From: Cloeon dipterum
Lineage: Eukaryota; Arthropoda; Insecta; Ephemeroptera; Baetidae
Assembly (NCBI RefSeq): GCF_949628265.1
Contig: NC_088789.1
Location: forward strand, 22,623,883 to 22,687,882
DNA length: 64,000 bases
Direction of reading: 5' to 3'
Under the pieces are notes generated by a model. That model was given only the letters and a program-made list of their open reading frames with translations. It had not been told where the DNA came from and searched no databases. A program made the position numbers and the translations under genes. Below, one piece after another: positions 35,430 to 48,330 of this stretch; within the stretch, counting starts at the first letter, position 1, and each line of letters opens with the position of its first letter.

Positions 35430-36394
35430 CATACAGATCTGCTGCAATTTCAGATTCAACCCTTCAACTATGCTCTCGCTAAGCTTAAAATGATTTCTTT
35501 TGATGTGTTGAAAACAAAAATCAGGCCAGCCAATTGCGGTAGGAACGTCAGATTTTTCATGTCATTTTTGTTTTCAGAATGCACAGCAGCAGCAGGATTG
35601 AGTCCTAAATCAAACTTACGTAGGTGCATTAAAATTGTAAATATGTGGTGGCGCCCTCTGTTGGCAGCTTCAAACACTACGGGTTTTTGCAGGTGGTGAG
35701 TTAAAAATATCTTAATGTTCGGAGCCGCCTACAGGTGGCACCACCGCTGATTTTAAATTTTCTTTTACGTCTACCCCAATCTCAGATTAGATTCTTGTCG
35801 TGAAAAGATTCCATTTGACGTGTGTTGGAAACCAAAATCGGTTCAGGTTATGATGAAGGAAGAAACGGTAGTATTTTTTGTCTTGAAAATTAATTTCAAT
35901 TTTTATACTGCAATTTGCTGAACTGATTTTAGTTTTCAGCTCTATAAAATGAAATATTTTCATGCCAAGAATGCACTAAAATTGCTGCGGAATTCACCAG
36001 TTGCGTAAGTCCTTAGTGTTTGAATCCCCCAATAGATGGCGCCAGTTGTTTATTTCGATTAAAAACTTCTGCTTTGATTTAAGGCTCAACCCTATTGCGG
36101 TGCATTCTGCTTCTAGAAGTATTTCTTTAGACGTGCTGAAAACAAAAATCAATCCAGCCATTGGAAAAGATTTGTATTTAAACAAATTTTGTTTTTCGTG
36201 ATTCTACGGCGGTTATAGCTTAACCGAGTTTGGTTTTTAGAACGTCAAAAGAAAACATATTAAGTGAAGAATGCTCAGTGGCAAGATTGAGTCTGAAGTC
36301 GCAGTGAAAGTGCCTTAAAAATATAAAGTATACGGTGGCTTTATCTGTTGGCTTGGCTTGGAACACAAAGGGCTCACTGAACTAGTGAATTACC
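35430..36394. mobile_element. Cluster of three fold-back R2 elements
   Basis: Three members lie head to tail: a partial one at about 35430-35705, a degenerate one at about 35705-35993, and a complete one at 35994-36394. Shared words are GTGCATTCT, GACGTGCTGAAAAC, GATTGAGTC and TGGCGCC near the tips. An additional tip (GGCGCTATCTGTTG) is at about 36415-36430. There is no coding capacity. Confidence 0.75.
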
Positions 36395-36729
36395 CGAAAT
36401 TTCTAACAATTGATGGCGCTATCTGTTGACAGCTTTGAGCACTAATGGAGAATTGAGACTGCCCTGCTACTGCCAGAAAATATTTGGAGTGTCCTATGAT
36501 AACAGGCCATGTAATTTTGTTGAAAGTCACCTATCACTCTCAGCAAGTATAGAAATTAAAATAAACAATTTATTTAATCATATATGCTTGTATTAATTTA
36601 TTTTTATTAAAAAATAGTAAATTTAACTCAGCTTCAATACTGAAATTTGCAAACAACGCGAGTCATCCTCCATGTACAAAAGAAATCACCCTGCTCTCTG
36701 AAAGAATAGTAGAGTGCTCAAAACATTTT

Positions 36730-37440
36730 TTTATTTATATATTTATAGTTGCAATTGCAACCTGAAATAATGCTGAACATAAATTTCGCTCTACGTACTT
36801 GGCTAAACAAATATCATCTGCGGGCGAGAACGATTTTTCCTCTTGCGGTGAGGAAGAGATGGCGTGTGTTTTATTGCTTTGCACAGAGATTTTCTTTTGG
36901 CTAAGGCAAAGGACAAATAAATCACTGGAAGCTGCTCTTTCATTTGCTACGATGCCAAAAGCATGTCTCGCTCCGCCATAGTTTCTTTCTCTCTGAACTC
37001 GGCTGCTTTTTTGCCAGGCGGCATAGCGGCGGCGTTCTCGTTGCATGAAATACGCGCCTTGCTTTGCTCTTCTCCGCCAACGCGAAATACGTACGTTCGC
37101 TTACACACGCTCCCTGGTGCGGTATCAAAATATGGGAGAGCCGCAGTTTGCTGCTGCTGCTGATATTATTTTCCCTGCGAGAGTTTCTTGCAAACTGGCG
37201 TGTGGCAATCCATTAGCGTTATTAAGATGTTGTCTCTGCTCAATTTAATTGCTCAGAAGACCTCAATTAGCAGATACGACACGAGTACCATTTTTTCCTC
37301 GGCAGCCACCGCCGCCTCTCTTGCACTGCAGATGTATATTTCATTTTCCGTGTATTTGCGGGGTTTGTAAAGCTGAATCTGCGTTGCTATCAACCAGCCT
37401 TTTTGTCGGGGTTTTTACGGCCGGAAATTTTACCTTTTAG
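36730..37440. other. GC-richer island 1 of the right-hand desert
   Basis: An island of raised GC and CpG in AT-rich DNA, with short open frames on both strands and no family match. Treated as possible regulatory DNA. Confidence 0.4.
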
Positions 37441-38684
37441 ACTGAGTTTCCTGCTAAAATATTTTTTATAAGATATGAAAGAGGGCGATGTTTATGATTT
37501 TTATTCCAATGCAATGTTGTTTTAAAGATATAGATAGATTAATAAATTTAATATTGTTTTAAAACGTAAATTAAGCAAAAATATATTTTTTTCATCAATC
37601 CATAGCTAGAATTCACAAAAATTATGAGATAAGTTTATCGAGTCCATTTAATCCTTTAGAGAGCCAAAAAATAAATAGAGAACCATCAGAAAAAACTTAA
37701 TTTTTAGAACGAAAGCATGAGAAAATATGGACAGTGTGAGAGCAAAACAAAGATTTCAAATCAAATCGTATATTTTGGTCCGCTTACTATAGGCAGTAAA
37801 ATTTTATTTTATTTTCAAAATAGTTAATCTCAAGTTGATTTCAACATGCCGCACTGCAAAAAGCAACTATTATAGTCCAAGATTTGAGGTTTAAATATAT
37901 TAAAAAAATAATTTATTGAAATTCAGCCCCATCCGAGTAATTATCAAGCGGTGCATTCCTTTTTTGCATTTAACTAAAATTGGAGGAGCAGAATTTTGGA
38001 GGGTGATTTTGGACAATTTTTTAAAGCTCAGGGTTACACCTGGGTCAGACCATAAAGGTTTTACTATAACTCAAATGATTCAGTTTGGCTTCACTTAGTG
38101 TGCTAAATAAAGCAGGACATGAACATTTTGATTTCATCTACGCCACGCGCTAGGTACATTTTTATTTAAAGGTCATACACAAACAGAGTGGCTTTTAACT
38201 ACGACTACCACACAAATTTTGTTATTGTCACTATGAAACTAGTCTGTGTACTTTTCTTGAAAATCAATAAATCAGAGGTGGCTATATATCACCTTTGAAA
38301 ATTGAATTTTCTGAAAAAGGTCACGAAAGGTGATGATTATTTTAAGCTTTTTCTGAAAAGAGTCTTTGTTGAAAAGTGAACAGTTGTTAAAGATTAAAAG
38401 GTATAAGTTGAGTGATGAAAATTTCAAGATGACTTGATGAAGAGTTCCAGCCTTTATTTTTTATTTTTATAGTATTTCACCTTCAGAGGTTTTTGAGAAA
38501 CCAGGGAACGATCTGTTTCCCAAGCTTCAAACTAAAAAATAGAATTTCCCCAACTCTTGATAGCAAAATCAATTGCCACTTACAAATTTGCGATCTATTG
38601 CCGTCCAAATTTACCTAGCATTGCTTGGAAAATTAAATCTTTAAGTGAAAAGAAAAGGACATATGACAGAATGTTTACTTTGAG
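37441..38684. other. AT-rich DNA without recognised features
   Basis: I see no gene, RNA gene or clear repeat here. Confidence 0.5.
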
Positions 38685-38990
38685 CTATTTAGTTTCAAAA
38701 TTAAGTTTATTATGGGCTGACAGGGCAACTCTGCCCCAAAGCAGCACACATCCATAAAGTAATGATACAATTATGTAGGAACAACATTTGGAAGGAAGTA
38801 ATGATTCATGGTAGCTTGATAATATTGCTTCTTCAATTTTCTTCTTAAACGCACTTGAATTCTCGTTCATACACAAATTTGGTGAAAGACTATTCCACTG
38901 ACGATATTTATACACATGAAATGTCGTGTTATATGTTTGGAGTGAAGAAACCACTGATGACACATTCTTATAATATATTTCGATATATTA
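38685..38990 (-). pseudogene. LINE C-terminal fragment
   Basis: The minus strand encodes YNTTFHVYKYRQWNSLSPNL followed by SSAFKKKIEEAIL. This is the pattern (YNTR...WNSLP...s-x-x-FKK-x-hh-x-hL) seen at the end of CR1/L2-type and related LINE polyproteins. The rest of the element is missing. Confidence 0.6.
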
Positions 38991-39039
38991 CATGCACGAA
39001 GAAAGTCTACAAAATATAAAAAGTCGATTTTTAACTCCT

Positions 39040-39500
39040 CTTATCTCTCGATTGCGTAATAAATCATTGGTTTTAAGTTGGCATATCCGTTGAGAGAGCA
39101 ACAGAGTGCCGCGCGCTCTTCTCCTCCTGCGTTGTCCAAACTGCGATAAATTCAGATATTTCATCAGTGTGTGATAGGGCACGCAAGCGATTTTTGCGCT
39201 CTAGTGCTCCAGATTTATCTGTTCTTTCGGCTAGAGAGCGCGAAAAGATTTATTTATGGCCGCGGTCGGCTGCTGTCGCGCGCACTCTGCTCTCGCGCGC
39301 CGGCCGCGGGTGTAGATTCAGGGATTTGCCATGTGTGCGTTTGCACATTCGCAAGGGCAACGCCGTCCCTTGATAATGGCAGGCAGTCGACGTTTGTAGG
39401 ACGTTCGTGCCGTTTGCTCGGCCGATTGTATTTTTTGAACAATTAAATACACAACAAAGCAGGCATGTCAACACAGTTCGGATGCACCGCATGCTCGAAA
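39040..39500. other. GC-richer island 2
   Basis: Raised GC with CpG-rich words, including GTGCCGCGCGCTCT at 39106-39119, which recurs at 45226-45239. No supported gene. Confidence 0.4.
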
Positions 39501-41540
39501 TTTATTGCACTTGCAAAATTAATCCCAAATGCACCGGTGGACTCACCAGTCACCAGAGGCACAAGAAAAATAAAAAATATTTACACAACTTTGGCCTTGA
39601 AATGTCATGAAATGAAATTGACTTGATAAAGAAGACATTTCTTCACTCGCTTTTTTAAATCTCCTGAATGGAACAGAGATTTTGACAAAGTATAATTTGT
39701 TTTTTATTGACAAAAAAGTGGAGAAGAAAAAATATCGGGCTTTTTACTCGTCTTGTCAATTGAAATAATTTTACTGTTGATGCCAAAGGGGATAGTTAAA
39801 ATAAACTCAAACTTCAAAATAATATCTGGCGACTTTCTTATGAAAACCACACTAAAAAAATTAGAAATGTTAATTCAAAGTTTAGTTTTAATACTTTTTC
39901 TTAGTCAATGTTTACAAGGGCGACTCTTAAAATACGTCAATTTACAATCTTAAAATATTTTATGAATATTAATCATTTTACATTATACAAAATCGCACGA
40001 GAAGTTTCGGGTTTTTACCAAATATTTTCCATACATATATGATGAACATATCGTTAGAATTTAAAATTTTGCGAACAGTGGACGGCACGATTAAAGGGTG
40101 TTGTTTTTTCCTCAAGTACTTCGTGCTAGTCATTGCTCAAACAATATAATTTAAAACAGTAAAGTAGTGTTTTTTCTCAGGATTAAAAAGAAATCGTTAC
40201 TTTTACTCCCCTTTTCATCTACATACCGTCAGATTTAAAACAGTTAAAATAGTCTTGAATTTAACTTAAAAGTAGCTGAAATACGTCAATTCAGACCTCT
40301 TTTGACATAGCTTTAAATAAGAGAAAAATGCATGCCATTTTGGTTATTTTAGCGCCTCTCTTCACCTGCCATAAGATTGAAAGTGAAATCTCTGAAAGCC
40401 GACATACATTTTGACTCATCTTGAGGTCAAAATGACTCACTATCTTTTTAAATAATGTGTATTCTACTAGTAAGGTTAGAATTAGGTTTTTTTTAAAATA
40501 AAACCTGTAGAATTGTGGAAATCGGTGCTTTTCTCATCATTTTGTTGATAAAATATTTCTCAAAATTGTCTCAAAAATCTTAGACTTGTGCTTCACTACT
40601 AAATATTTTCAGTGTATATAAAGGGGAATCTATCTATTCAGGCTATTTTGAAACTGATTCTCTCATTACGCACACATGCAGTGCACCGTGTATTTGCTGT
40701 TTGTTTCTCTTATCTAGGAGATTCAATTAAAATGGAACGAATTTCATTGCAATGATATTGCAGTTAAAAAGAAGGGCTAACAATAATATTTATTCAGAAT
40801 TGGTCTGGTATATTTAACCTGGGTGCAATCTAGACTGAAACTTGCTCGGACTTTTTGTTTACACGTGCTGTTCTGAAATACATATTTCGTAATACACCGC
40901 AATTTGATGATTCCTTCCGTGCTTCGTAATTCTTCAAAATATTTGTGTTAAATTCCTACTAGATATCGACTTTCTCAATTTCAAATCAGAACAACAAAAC
41001 GAGAAACCAGTTAAGAATCTAGAAACAAATCTTCACAATCCACCCAATAACTAACCTTCTTTAAAACACTAAAAACACTTTAAAATTTAACGAATGTAAA
41101 CTTTTTCTAAAGCCAAACCGAGTCATTTCCATGTTCAGATATGGCCTATGATTGGACTTTTGACCTAAATTGTCCTGGTAATTTGTAAAGAATTTTAGAA
41201 AATATTTCACATCATATAAGTCATCTGGAAAGAACGGGAAATTTCTTGTTTTTGTTTTATTTTCGGAAAAGTGGGACGGACAACTGTGCAAACTCTGTAT
41301 TTTTTTGCCAAATATCCAAACTCTTTAGGAGTGAATTTCGTAAATCGGATTTCTGAGAGCAATCGCTAAAATATAACATGAATTTCTGGAAAACATGTCG
41401 TGACACAAATCAGGAAGTTTGAGTTTGCCCTTTGGCATTTCTTAAAAAAATAACGTAGGAGTACTAAAATAAAACCGAATAATTATAGGTAACGTACGTT
41501 TTGGTGGAATTCTTCGATACGCACTAGCCTCGCAGAGTAT
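39501..41540. other. AT-rich DNA without recognised features
   Basis: No gene or repeat that I can support. A TATATAAAGG word at about 40614 has no convincing initiator at the right distance. Confidence 0.5.
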
Positions 41541-42300
41541 TTTAAGGCATCACGCTCGGTTTGACATCGTAAAACTGTACGCGGCGTTTAAATTATAATG
41601 ACAATAGGAACGAGCGAGCGGGCGCGCGCGCGGCGCTCAAGAAAAAAGGCTTAAGTTGGCGAGAAGCGGGCGCCGGGCTTTATTCTGTCCACGTTTTCTA
41701 AAGGAGGACTTTAACTTGACTTTATTTTGCTTCCATCATTTTCTGAACAAAGATTTAACTTTGCCCGCGCGCTCGCACGAGAGGAGCAGGGCAGAGCAGC
41801 GAGAGCCTTCCTTTTTCTAAGGCGTAATTTTTATTATTCCACGCGATGTTGTTAATGATGAGGGGTATCAAGCGCCGAGAAAGAGCGAGCGTTTCATTTA
41901 TTTTCCGCATTGAAACTGACGAGATTAAAGTGTCGTATTATTTTTGGCATGAAGGGAGTAAAATAAAGAAACCCCGATGCAAAGGAGCAGCATTTTTAAT
42001 ACCAGCCGCGTGTGCGCGCGCGGTTCTCTGCTCTCTTTTCAGCAAGACCGCAGCAGCGCAGAGGAGACGCTTTTTTGCATTCGCTCATCAAGAGCGGAGA
42101 GAAGCCCCGCCAGCACTTAATCCTTTCTGGCTTTCTTCTTCTTTATTTTATTTCGCCGGAGGAATGATTCGGAAAAGCAAAAGCCTGCTTCTTAGCATTA
42201 AGAATAATTGCGTCCTCCGCGTCTTCGGACCGAATAATTAAGAGGGTAAATAAAATCGGCTCCAGTCGCAGCAAGCATGCGATCAACCAGACGCACATTT
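41541..42300. other. GC-richer island 3
   Basis: CpG-rich runs (GCGCGCGCGCGG), GAGCAGGGCAGAGCAGCGAG-type words and homeodomain-like TTAAT words. A 131-codon frame at 41846-42241 is not supported by family or splice sites. Confidence 0.4.
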
Positions 42301-43307
42301 TGTTAAATGGCCCGATCGCTTATTTCATTCAGCACAGCAGATTAATTTGCTCTTGTCGAGAGGATTTTATTTCTTCTGTTGTTGCCTCTAAAACGAGAAT
42401 AATTGGAATGGCACGAAGTTGGGTTTTAGCTTATTGCTTGCCTCATAAAAATTCAAAGGGCTTGGAAGCCAGAAAATAAAAAATATTTCATGTGTCTGGC
42501 CACTCAGGCGTTAACAGGATTGTTTTACCTGCGAAAGAAACATTTAATACTGCAGCACTTACAATTAGTTTCATTTTTAATCACAATGGACGTTAAAGAC
42601 TTAATTACTCAAAGTCATAAGTACAATAAAAATTAAACAACTAATTAAATATATGATAAAAACCTACCACTCATTCTTTCCACCTTACAAAAATTCCACA
42701 AGCCAAAAATACCATCCATAACTCAAAAATATTTTAAAGGGTTAAATTATGCTTCTTATGACACGAAAAAACCTTGATAGGAAATTTTTTGTGCTCCTTT
42801 AGGACGCTGAACTGCTTTCAAATCAGACAGGCTTTAATGACAAATTATCATTAAATTATTTCCCAGTTTAGAATGTGTTTAAAAGCTATAGGGACATTCT
42901 CTTTGGCAGAAGTAAAAAGATGCGAAATAAATTTCAAGGTAGTAAAGCTTTTCTATTCTTCACGAAATTTCATGTGTGTGTTTTTCTCCCCATGTGTGCG
43001 TCTGATAAAAAAACAGTTTCTTTGTTGGATCATATGTTATATAATAAGTTACAGAGGCAAACCAAAACAACTAAATAAAAACTAAAGTGTTTGCCGTCTT
43101 CTGATATTGCGATATTGCAATACTGGTGGTAGGATTTATTTTGAAGGCCATAATTGTGAGATAAAAATACATTGACCCGAGAAATTTTACTGTGCGCAAT
43201 CTTGGCGGCGGCAACTGCCATAAAACAATGAAACCCACAATCATGATGGTCTATTTTCAACAAAAAAATAACTTAAATCGACAGCTGACAGTTTGACACT
43301 ACTTAAT
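42301..43307. other. AT-rich DNA without recognised features
   Basis: No supported gene or repeat. Confidence 0.5.
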
Positions 43308-43737
43308 ACATCAGTTGCATGAGCCCTTAGTGTTCGAAGCTGCCAACTGATGGCACCACCGTAATATTTTCATAATAAAATTAGTTTTATTGCACTCCCG
43401 CTACCATTGCAGGCTCAATCATGCTACAGTGCATTCTTCAGCTAAAATTTTTTCTTTTGACATGCTGAAAATCAAAATCAGTCCAGTCTTTCGCCGTAGA
43501 AACGCTGGAAAAGATTTTATACTTCAAAAAATAGTTTTCACGATTCTACGGCGGTTGGCTTAACCGATTTTGGTTTTCAGCACGCCAAAAGAAAACATAG
43601 CAAGTGATGAATGCACAGTGGCAGGATTGAGTCTGAAATCGCAGCGAAAGTGCCTTAAAATTAAATTTATTACGAAAGTATATGGTATGATGCCATCTAT
43701 AGGCGGCTTCAAACTAAGGGCTTGTACAACTGGTGTA
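43308..43737. mobile_element. Fold-back element R2, complete copy
   Basis: Inverted arms of about 185 bp close to those at 22031-22463 (TTGCATGAGCC at one tip, GGCTTGTACAACTGGTG-like at the other; inner TAAGGCACTT words). The centre carries a further short inverted pair CGCCGTAGAA and TTCTACGGCG. Confidence 0.85.
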
Positions 43738-45009
43738 ATGCAAGATTTTGTAGATGATGTTTATTTATTACATTAAATACATGAGTCATATTTTTTAAGT
43801 TTCAAATTAAATTTCCTTGGAAAAGCTCCCAAACTTTCAAAATAAGTGCCTTTATAGGACTCCTTTTGAGGGGCATCGAAGTTTTTTAAGAAATGACAGT
43901 ATAGTTGTTTTAAAAGCTACAAAAAGAAAAAATATAAACAAGGCTCAAAATGACAAATGACCGACACCTTAAATTTGCTATTCGTTTGATGATAGGATTG
44001 ATGAAAGGAGTTAAATGTGCATCTTAAAGAAAGCAACAAAGAGATAAAGTATTGCGTTTCTCAATTTTGTTTTAAATCATATTGTCCAAAATATCACAAA
44101 AGCAATTAAATATCAAAGGTCTGAGTGCACAAATGGTATTAGGTCGAAAATATTTACACCAGAAGTCAGTCTCAAATAGCAGATTGCATGAGAAACATTT
44201 TTCAACCTAATATTTATTCATCTTCACGGGTTTACAGGACAAAATTGTGTACAACTTTCAGACCTCAACATCTCAGTGGTGCAATCTAAAAAATGAAGTG
44301 TGCTTTGAATTTCTCGTTCGTTTTGCAAATCTGATGGTCAGAACCCAATAATAGGGGTTGAAAATATCTGCAACGAATGAAATTAGTTGAAAAATCTTGA
44401 TTTTTCGGGGTTTGCAGAGGAATATCTAAAAAAAGTACATCACTCTGAAACGTTCAAAAAATATTTCACATGTCATGGAAAACATTTGTTAAAGTCAAAA
44501 ATCCTGGGCCAAATTTCCAAAATTTTATTTAGAAACCAAAATGAGCAGAAAATACTCCAACATTTTGCAGAAAAAAAGTTTTACAACTTTTTTGTGTCAT
44601 TGAGAAGGGCTGTAGCAGTTAACTGAAACTGAAATTGACGGCATTTCATCAAACTAGAAGTAAATTGTTTTATTTTAAAATGGATGAATGTCTCTACTCC
44701 GAGTAGAAATTAATTCAAGATGGTCAGCTAACAGGGAAAATTGGTCTGCTTGGACAAAATTAAATAAAAAGCTCTCGTACTCAAGAGAGCGGGTTATGCC
44801 TTTCATTAATTTTGATTTAACAAATAACCTTCTTTTTTGTTCCTTAAATATTGTTATCCATGATTTGGTCTCCAGCAATATAATGAGAGCATCTCAAAAC
44901 TGCAAGTTTTCCGCCTCTCTCGGTGGGCTTAAAAGCAAAATCTCGGTTGCAAATTTATCACCGAAAATATAATGGCTATGCAGATGAGAAAAGGTTTTAA
45001 AAGAAAGCA
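43738..45009. other. AT-rich DNA with a decayed R4 end
   Basis: Bases 44320-44365 (TCTGATGGTCAGAACCC) resemble a terminal repeat of element R4. The rest shows no supported feature. Confidence 0.35.
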
Positions 45010-45900
45010 CCTCGTTAAGAGAGGCGAGGATGGCTGGCGTTGGTTGGTGCTGAAGGAGGTGCGGAAGCCCGGAGTTGAGTATCAGATCACGTATAATGAA
45101 AAATCGTCGCCGCTTGCATGGCGAGTGTAGCGAGGGGCGCTGCCAGGGCAGGGTGCGAGCCTCCAGGCCGGGTGGGCGGGCGGGCGGGGTCACGCGGCGG
45201 CTCCTTCATTGTAAACAAGCACTCTGTGCCGCGCGCTCTCTCGAGCAGAGGAGATTAATTCGGCGCGTAATCGCCGACAGATTAAAAATGCTGCGTGCCC
45301 CTCCATGGAAATGGTAAAAAATAGCGTCGTCGCGGGTATTAAGCTATTAGCGACGAGCGCGTATCGAGGTTTAAGTCTTGATTGGAGAGCCGAGAAAGAG
45401 CAAAGAAAGAGGGTGGTAAAAATAAAAGGGCTGCTGATGCTGGTCGCCTTCCTTTGCTCAAAGAAAAATTTCTATGGCTCGCCCGCCTGAGAGTTTCTCA
45501 TTAAATGAAGTCTTACAACATGCAGGGCGAGCGATCTTTTTATGATCTTAATTTTTAACAACCTCTTAATACGCTGTATTATATTCTCTCATTAAGATGA
45601 CGACCTCTTTTGCATATACGCCGCGCGCGCACCGTCTTTTGCTCTTTTTCTCTCTCTCGCGCTCCTCTTCTTTTTAATACTTCTCCTGCAGCTCGGCATA
45701 TCAAATGAGAATTAGAAGCGATTCTTTCGACGCCCGCTCTTCGCCACCGAGAGACCCATCTTTGCACTGCGGATGATACGTGATTTGTTTCTCTGAACAA
45801 GTAGCAGAATTTTTGCTCAACATTTTTGACGCCGAACGGGGTCACGCGGATCAAAATGAAAACGGAAAATAATAAAAGCAGCGCAATGTGGTAAGCCAAA
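45010..45900. other. GC-richer island 4
   Basis: CpG-rich stretch with GGGCGGGCGGGCGGGG at about 45172 and GTGCCGCGCGCTCT at 45226-45239, the word also found in island 2. No supported gene. Confidence 0.4.
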
Positions 45901-46639
45901 AAGCTGCTTTGCAGCTATGCAACCTGTGCAGCATCTGTGTTTAACAATAAGAAAATTGCCTGCCACAAAGACTCTCGTGCAAAGGCATCCTGCAATCTAC
46001 CAAGAAATAAACGGCAGATTACCTGCTTTTCTTCCGGAGATAAATATTTAACTGGAAACAAAATTAAATACTAGTTTCAACTATGATTTTTTAACCTTTT
46101 TAATTGAGTTTTTGTCTGTATTGATCTCGAAGTCAAAGAGTTTTGACATTGTTTTTTTTTATTTTGTACACACGTTATGAACGATAATGAAATTTGCGTT
46201 CGGGAGGACACTGGATTGAATGCGCTTTTAGGTATAGATGTCCCAGTGTGAAGGGGTTGTTTAGTGTCCTTTTTGGGGTAAGAGTCAGCCTGACACAAAA
46301 AGATTCTTTCTAACGTCATGTTTTGATTCATTGATCATTCCACAGCCAATCATCAGAAAATTTTGATAATATGCAATTAGGGGACGAAAACAGAAGAGGA
46401 AGGGGAGATGGGGGTTGCTAAATTTAGGGTATATTGAATTTTGTTTACATAGTTCAAACACAAAAATCAATGTGAGAAAATTGAATTATTTTTTATCTGA
46501 ATTGGTATTTGCTTGTGTTTGGGGGCTGCAATAAGTTGTCGGAGATGGTATGATTGAAAGAAGAATGGAATTTGAATTTAGAGTCAGTTTTGACTTAAAT
46601 AGCCTATATATTAATTTCATGTTTCTCAAGAAAGAGGAA

Positions 46640-47030
46640 AAAATCGCATTTTAGGAGGTGTAGCATTTGAAGGGGTGAGTTAGGGGTTGGTATAGTATTT
46701 GCACTTTCATTAACACACCCTCAGACACATCCCCTGAAAATTTCATAACAACATGCCAGCTTATAAGGCTATATAGTGAGATAGCAACCAAAATAAAATC
46801 TAACTGAGGGCAGTTTACTGACCCGAAATACAAATTATCGCTGCAATTTTGATGGTACTCTCTCTGAAGGGTTAAAAGTGTAAAATTTAGCGATTTTTTA
46901 TTGTGTAAGCCACATTGCGCAACTCATTTGAGTGTTTACCACTCTTACACAACATGGAATTTGAAAAAGAGTCGAACGGTGCGTAATTTTTGTAACTACT
47001 GTGACTCTTAGAACTTGAAATTTATAATTG
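46640..47030. repeat. Decayed R4-like element
   Basis: The right end (CGGTGCGTAATTTTTGTAAC, then TTAGAACTTGAAATTT) matches the terminal repeat of R4 at 2403-2842 with substitutions. The left end is unclear. Upstream, 45901-46639 shows no supported feature. Confidence 0.45.
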
Positions 47031-47044
47031 ACACGTTTTTTTAA

Positions 47045-47478
47045 AGTGGAATGATACTGGGCAACAATTGAAAATTATTTGAATTGTTGGATGCCATAAA
47101 CAATTGATCGATTAACAATTTGTTCAACAATTTGCAATAATAAAAAAGGACCTTCCTACAATAAAAATTCAAATTTTGCCAATTTTCTCCAAAATTTACA
47201 GTGCTTGAACATATTTTCTTGGCATATTCCGATTCCTCTCGTTGAGATCTGTCCAACGGTGTATGACACTTATTGGGGAAAGTCTTGGTTTCGAAATTAA
47301 ATCGGATTTCAAATAAGGAGACAGCCATTACCATTTGAACAGCACGGTAACTTTCCAGCCAATTTTCTCAAAAAATTACAGTGCTTCTTAGGTCAATTAA
47401 GGCTTTAACTGAATCTTAAGGGGCGAGGTTATGCATTGGCAACAAGCATTTTCCAGGCTTTTGCAGTATCATTCCTCT
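47045..47478 (+). mobile_element. MITE R1, TTAA-flanked
   Basis: 434 bp between TTAA at 47041-47044 and 47479-47482. Same ends and orientation as 11624-12058, with a closely similar interior. No transposase. Confidence 0.85.
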
Positions 47479-47589
47479 TTAAACTGACAACTTCCAATAT
47501 AAACAGCTTCTAATAATGAAAGATTTATTTCAAGGTTGGAAGCAAACTGTGGGAGATCACTCATAATTATTTGAAAATAAATACCACGC

Positions 47590-48330
47590 GGCAAATTCTC
47601 TTAGAACCATTGCTGACTGAGATCACCCCATTAGAGAGGAAATTGGTAACGCGATAAAATAAAAATATCGCTAGTCGGCAGACAGTTTAATTTTAGAATT
47701 CACGTAAAAACTAATTGAGCAAAGTGCGTGCTTGGAGAGAAATGGCGGGGAGATTAGAAAAACAGGACAAATTACTATGCATTAAAACGGCGGAGGTTCG
47801 ATCTGACTGAGGCAATTAAGCCGGCAGCGAGTAAGGGAATAAAAATTCGCAGCAGCGCACCTCTGCTAAAATGAAAGGAAGGGGCAGGCGGCACTTAATT
47901 TCGGTTGCTCATCAATTTCACGCGGCGTATTTTTAAATTTGCTCAGCGCTGATTGGGAAGCGCATTCGCACGAAAATCCCGCTCCGCCGTTTCTCATTTA
48001 TGCATGGGGCGAACGAAAGAGTTCATTATTATGAGCGTCTCAAGAGAAGAAAGAGAGCAGATCTAACACCCACTTTTAAATTGAGACGCGGCCGGCTGAG
48101 TGAGAAACAGCGAGCGCTCTGTTTACAATTCACTCCCATCCAGCAAGGTGGAGGATTAACTGCGAAATGAGAAAAATGCTTCCCGGACACGTGCGTCACG
48201 CCAAGGAAAAATTCAAGCCTCTGTTCTTAAGAGGCAACGTTGCTTAATCTCTCGCGATGCTTCGTCGAACTAAAACTCTTCTTGTGATGTCAACCGTTGC
48301 TATTGGAATAGAGAGGCAAGAGAAAATAGT
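47590..48330. other. GC-richer island 5
   Basis: Raised GC with GGCACTTAATTTCGG (an NK-homeodomain-type core), ATTTATGCATGG and CAATTAAG words and many CpGs. Possible enhancer; inferred from composition and motifs only. Confidence 0.4.

Noticed and set aside
40614..40640. TATATAAAGG promoter-like word
   Set aside because: No initiator at the expected distance and no downstream gene.
41846..42241. 131-codon plus-strand frame
   Set aside because: It lies in a GC-richer island where stops are rare; biased composition, no motif, no splice context.
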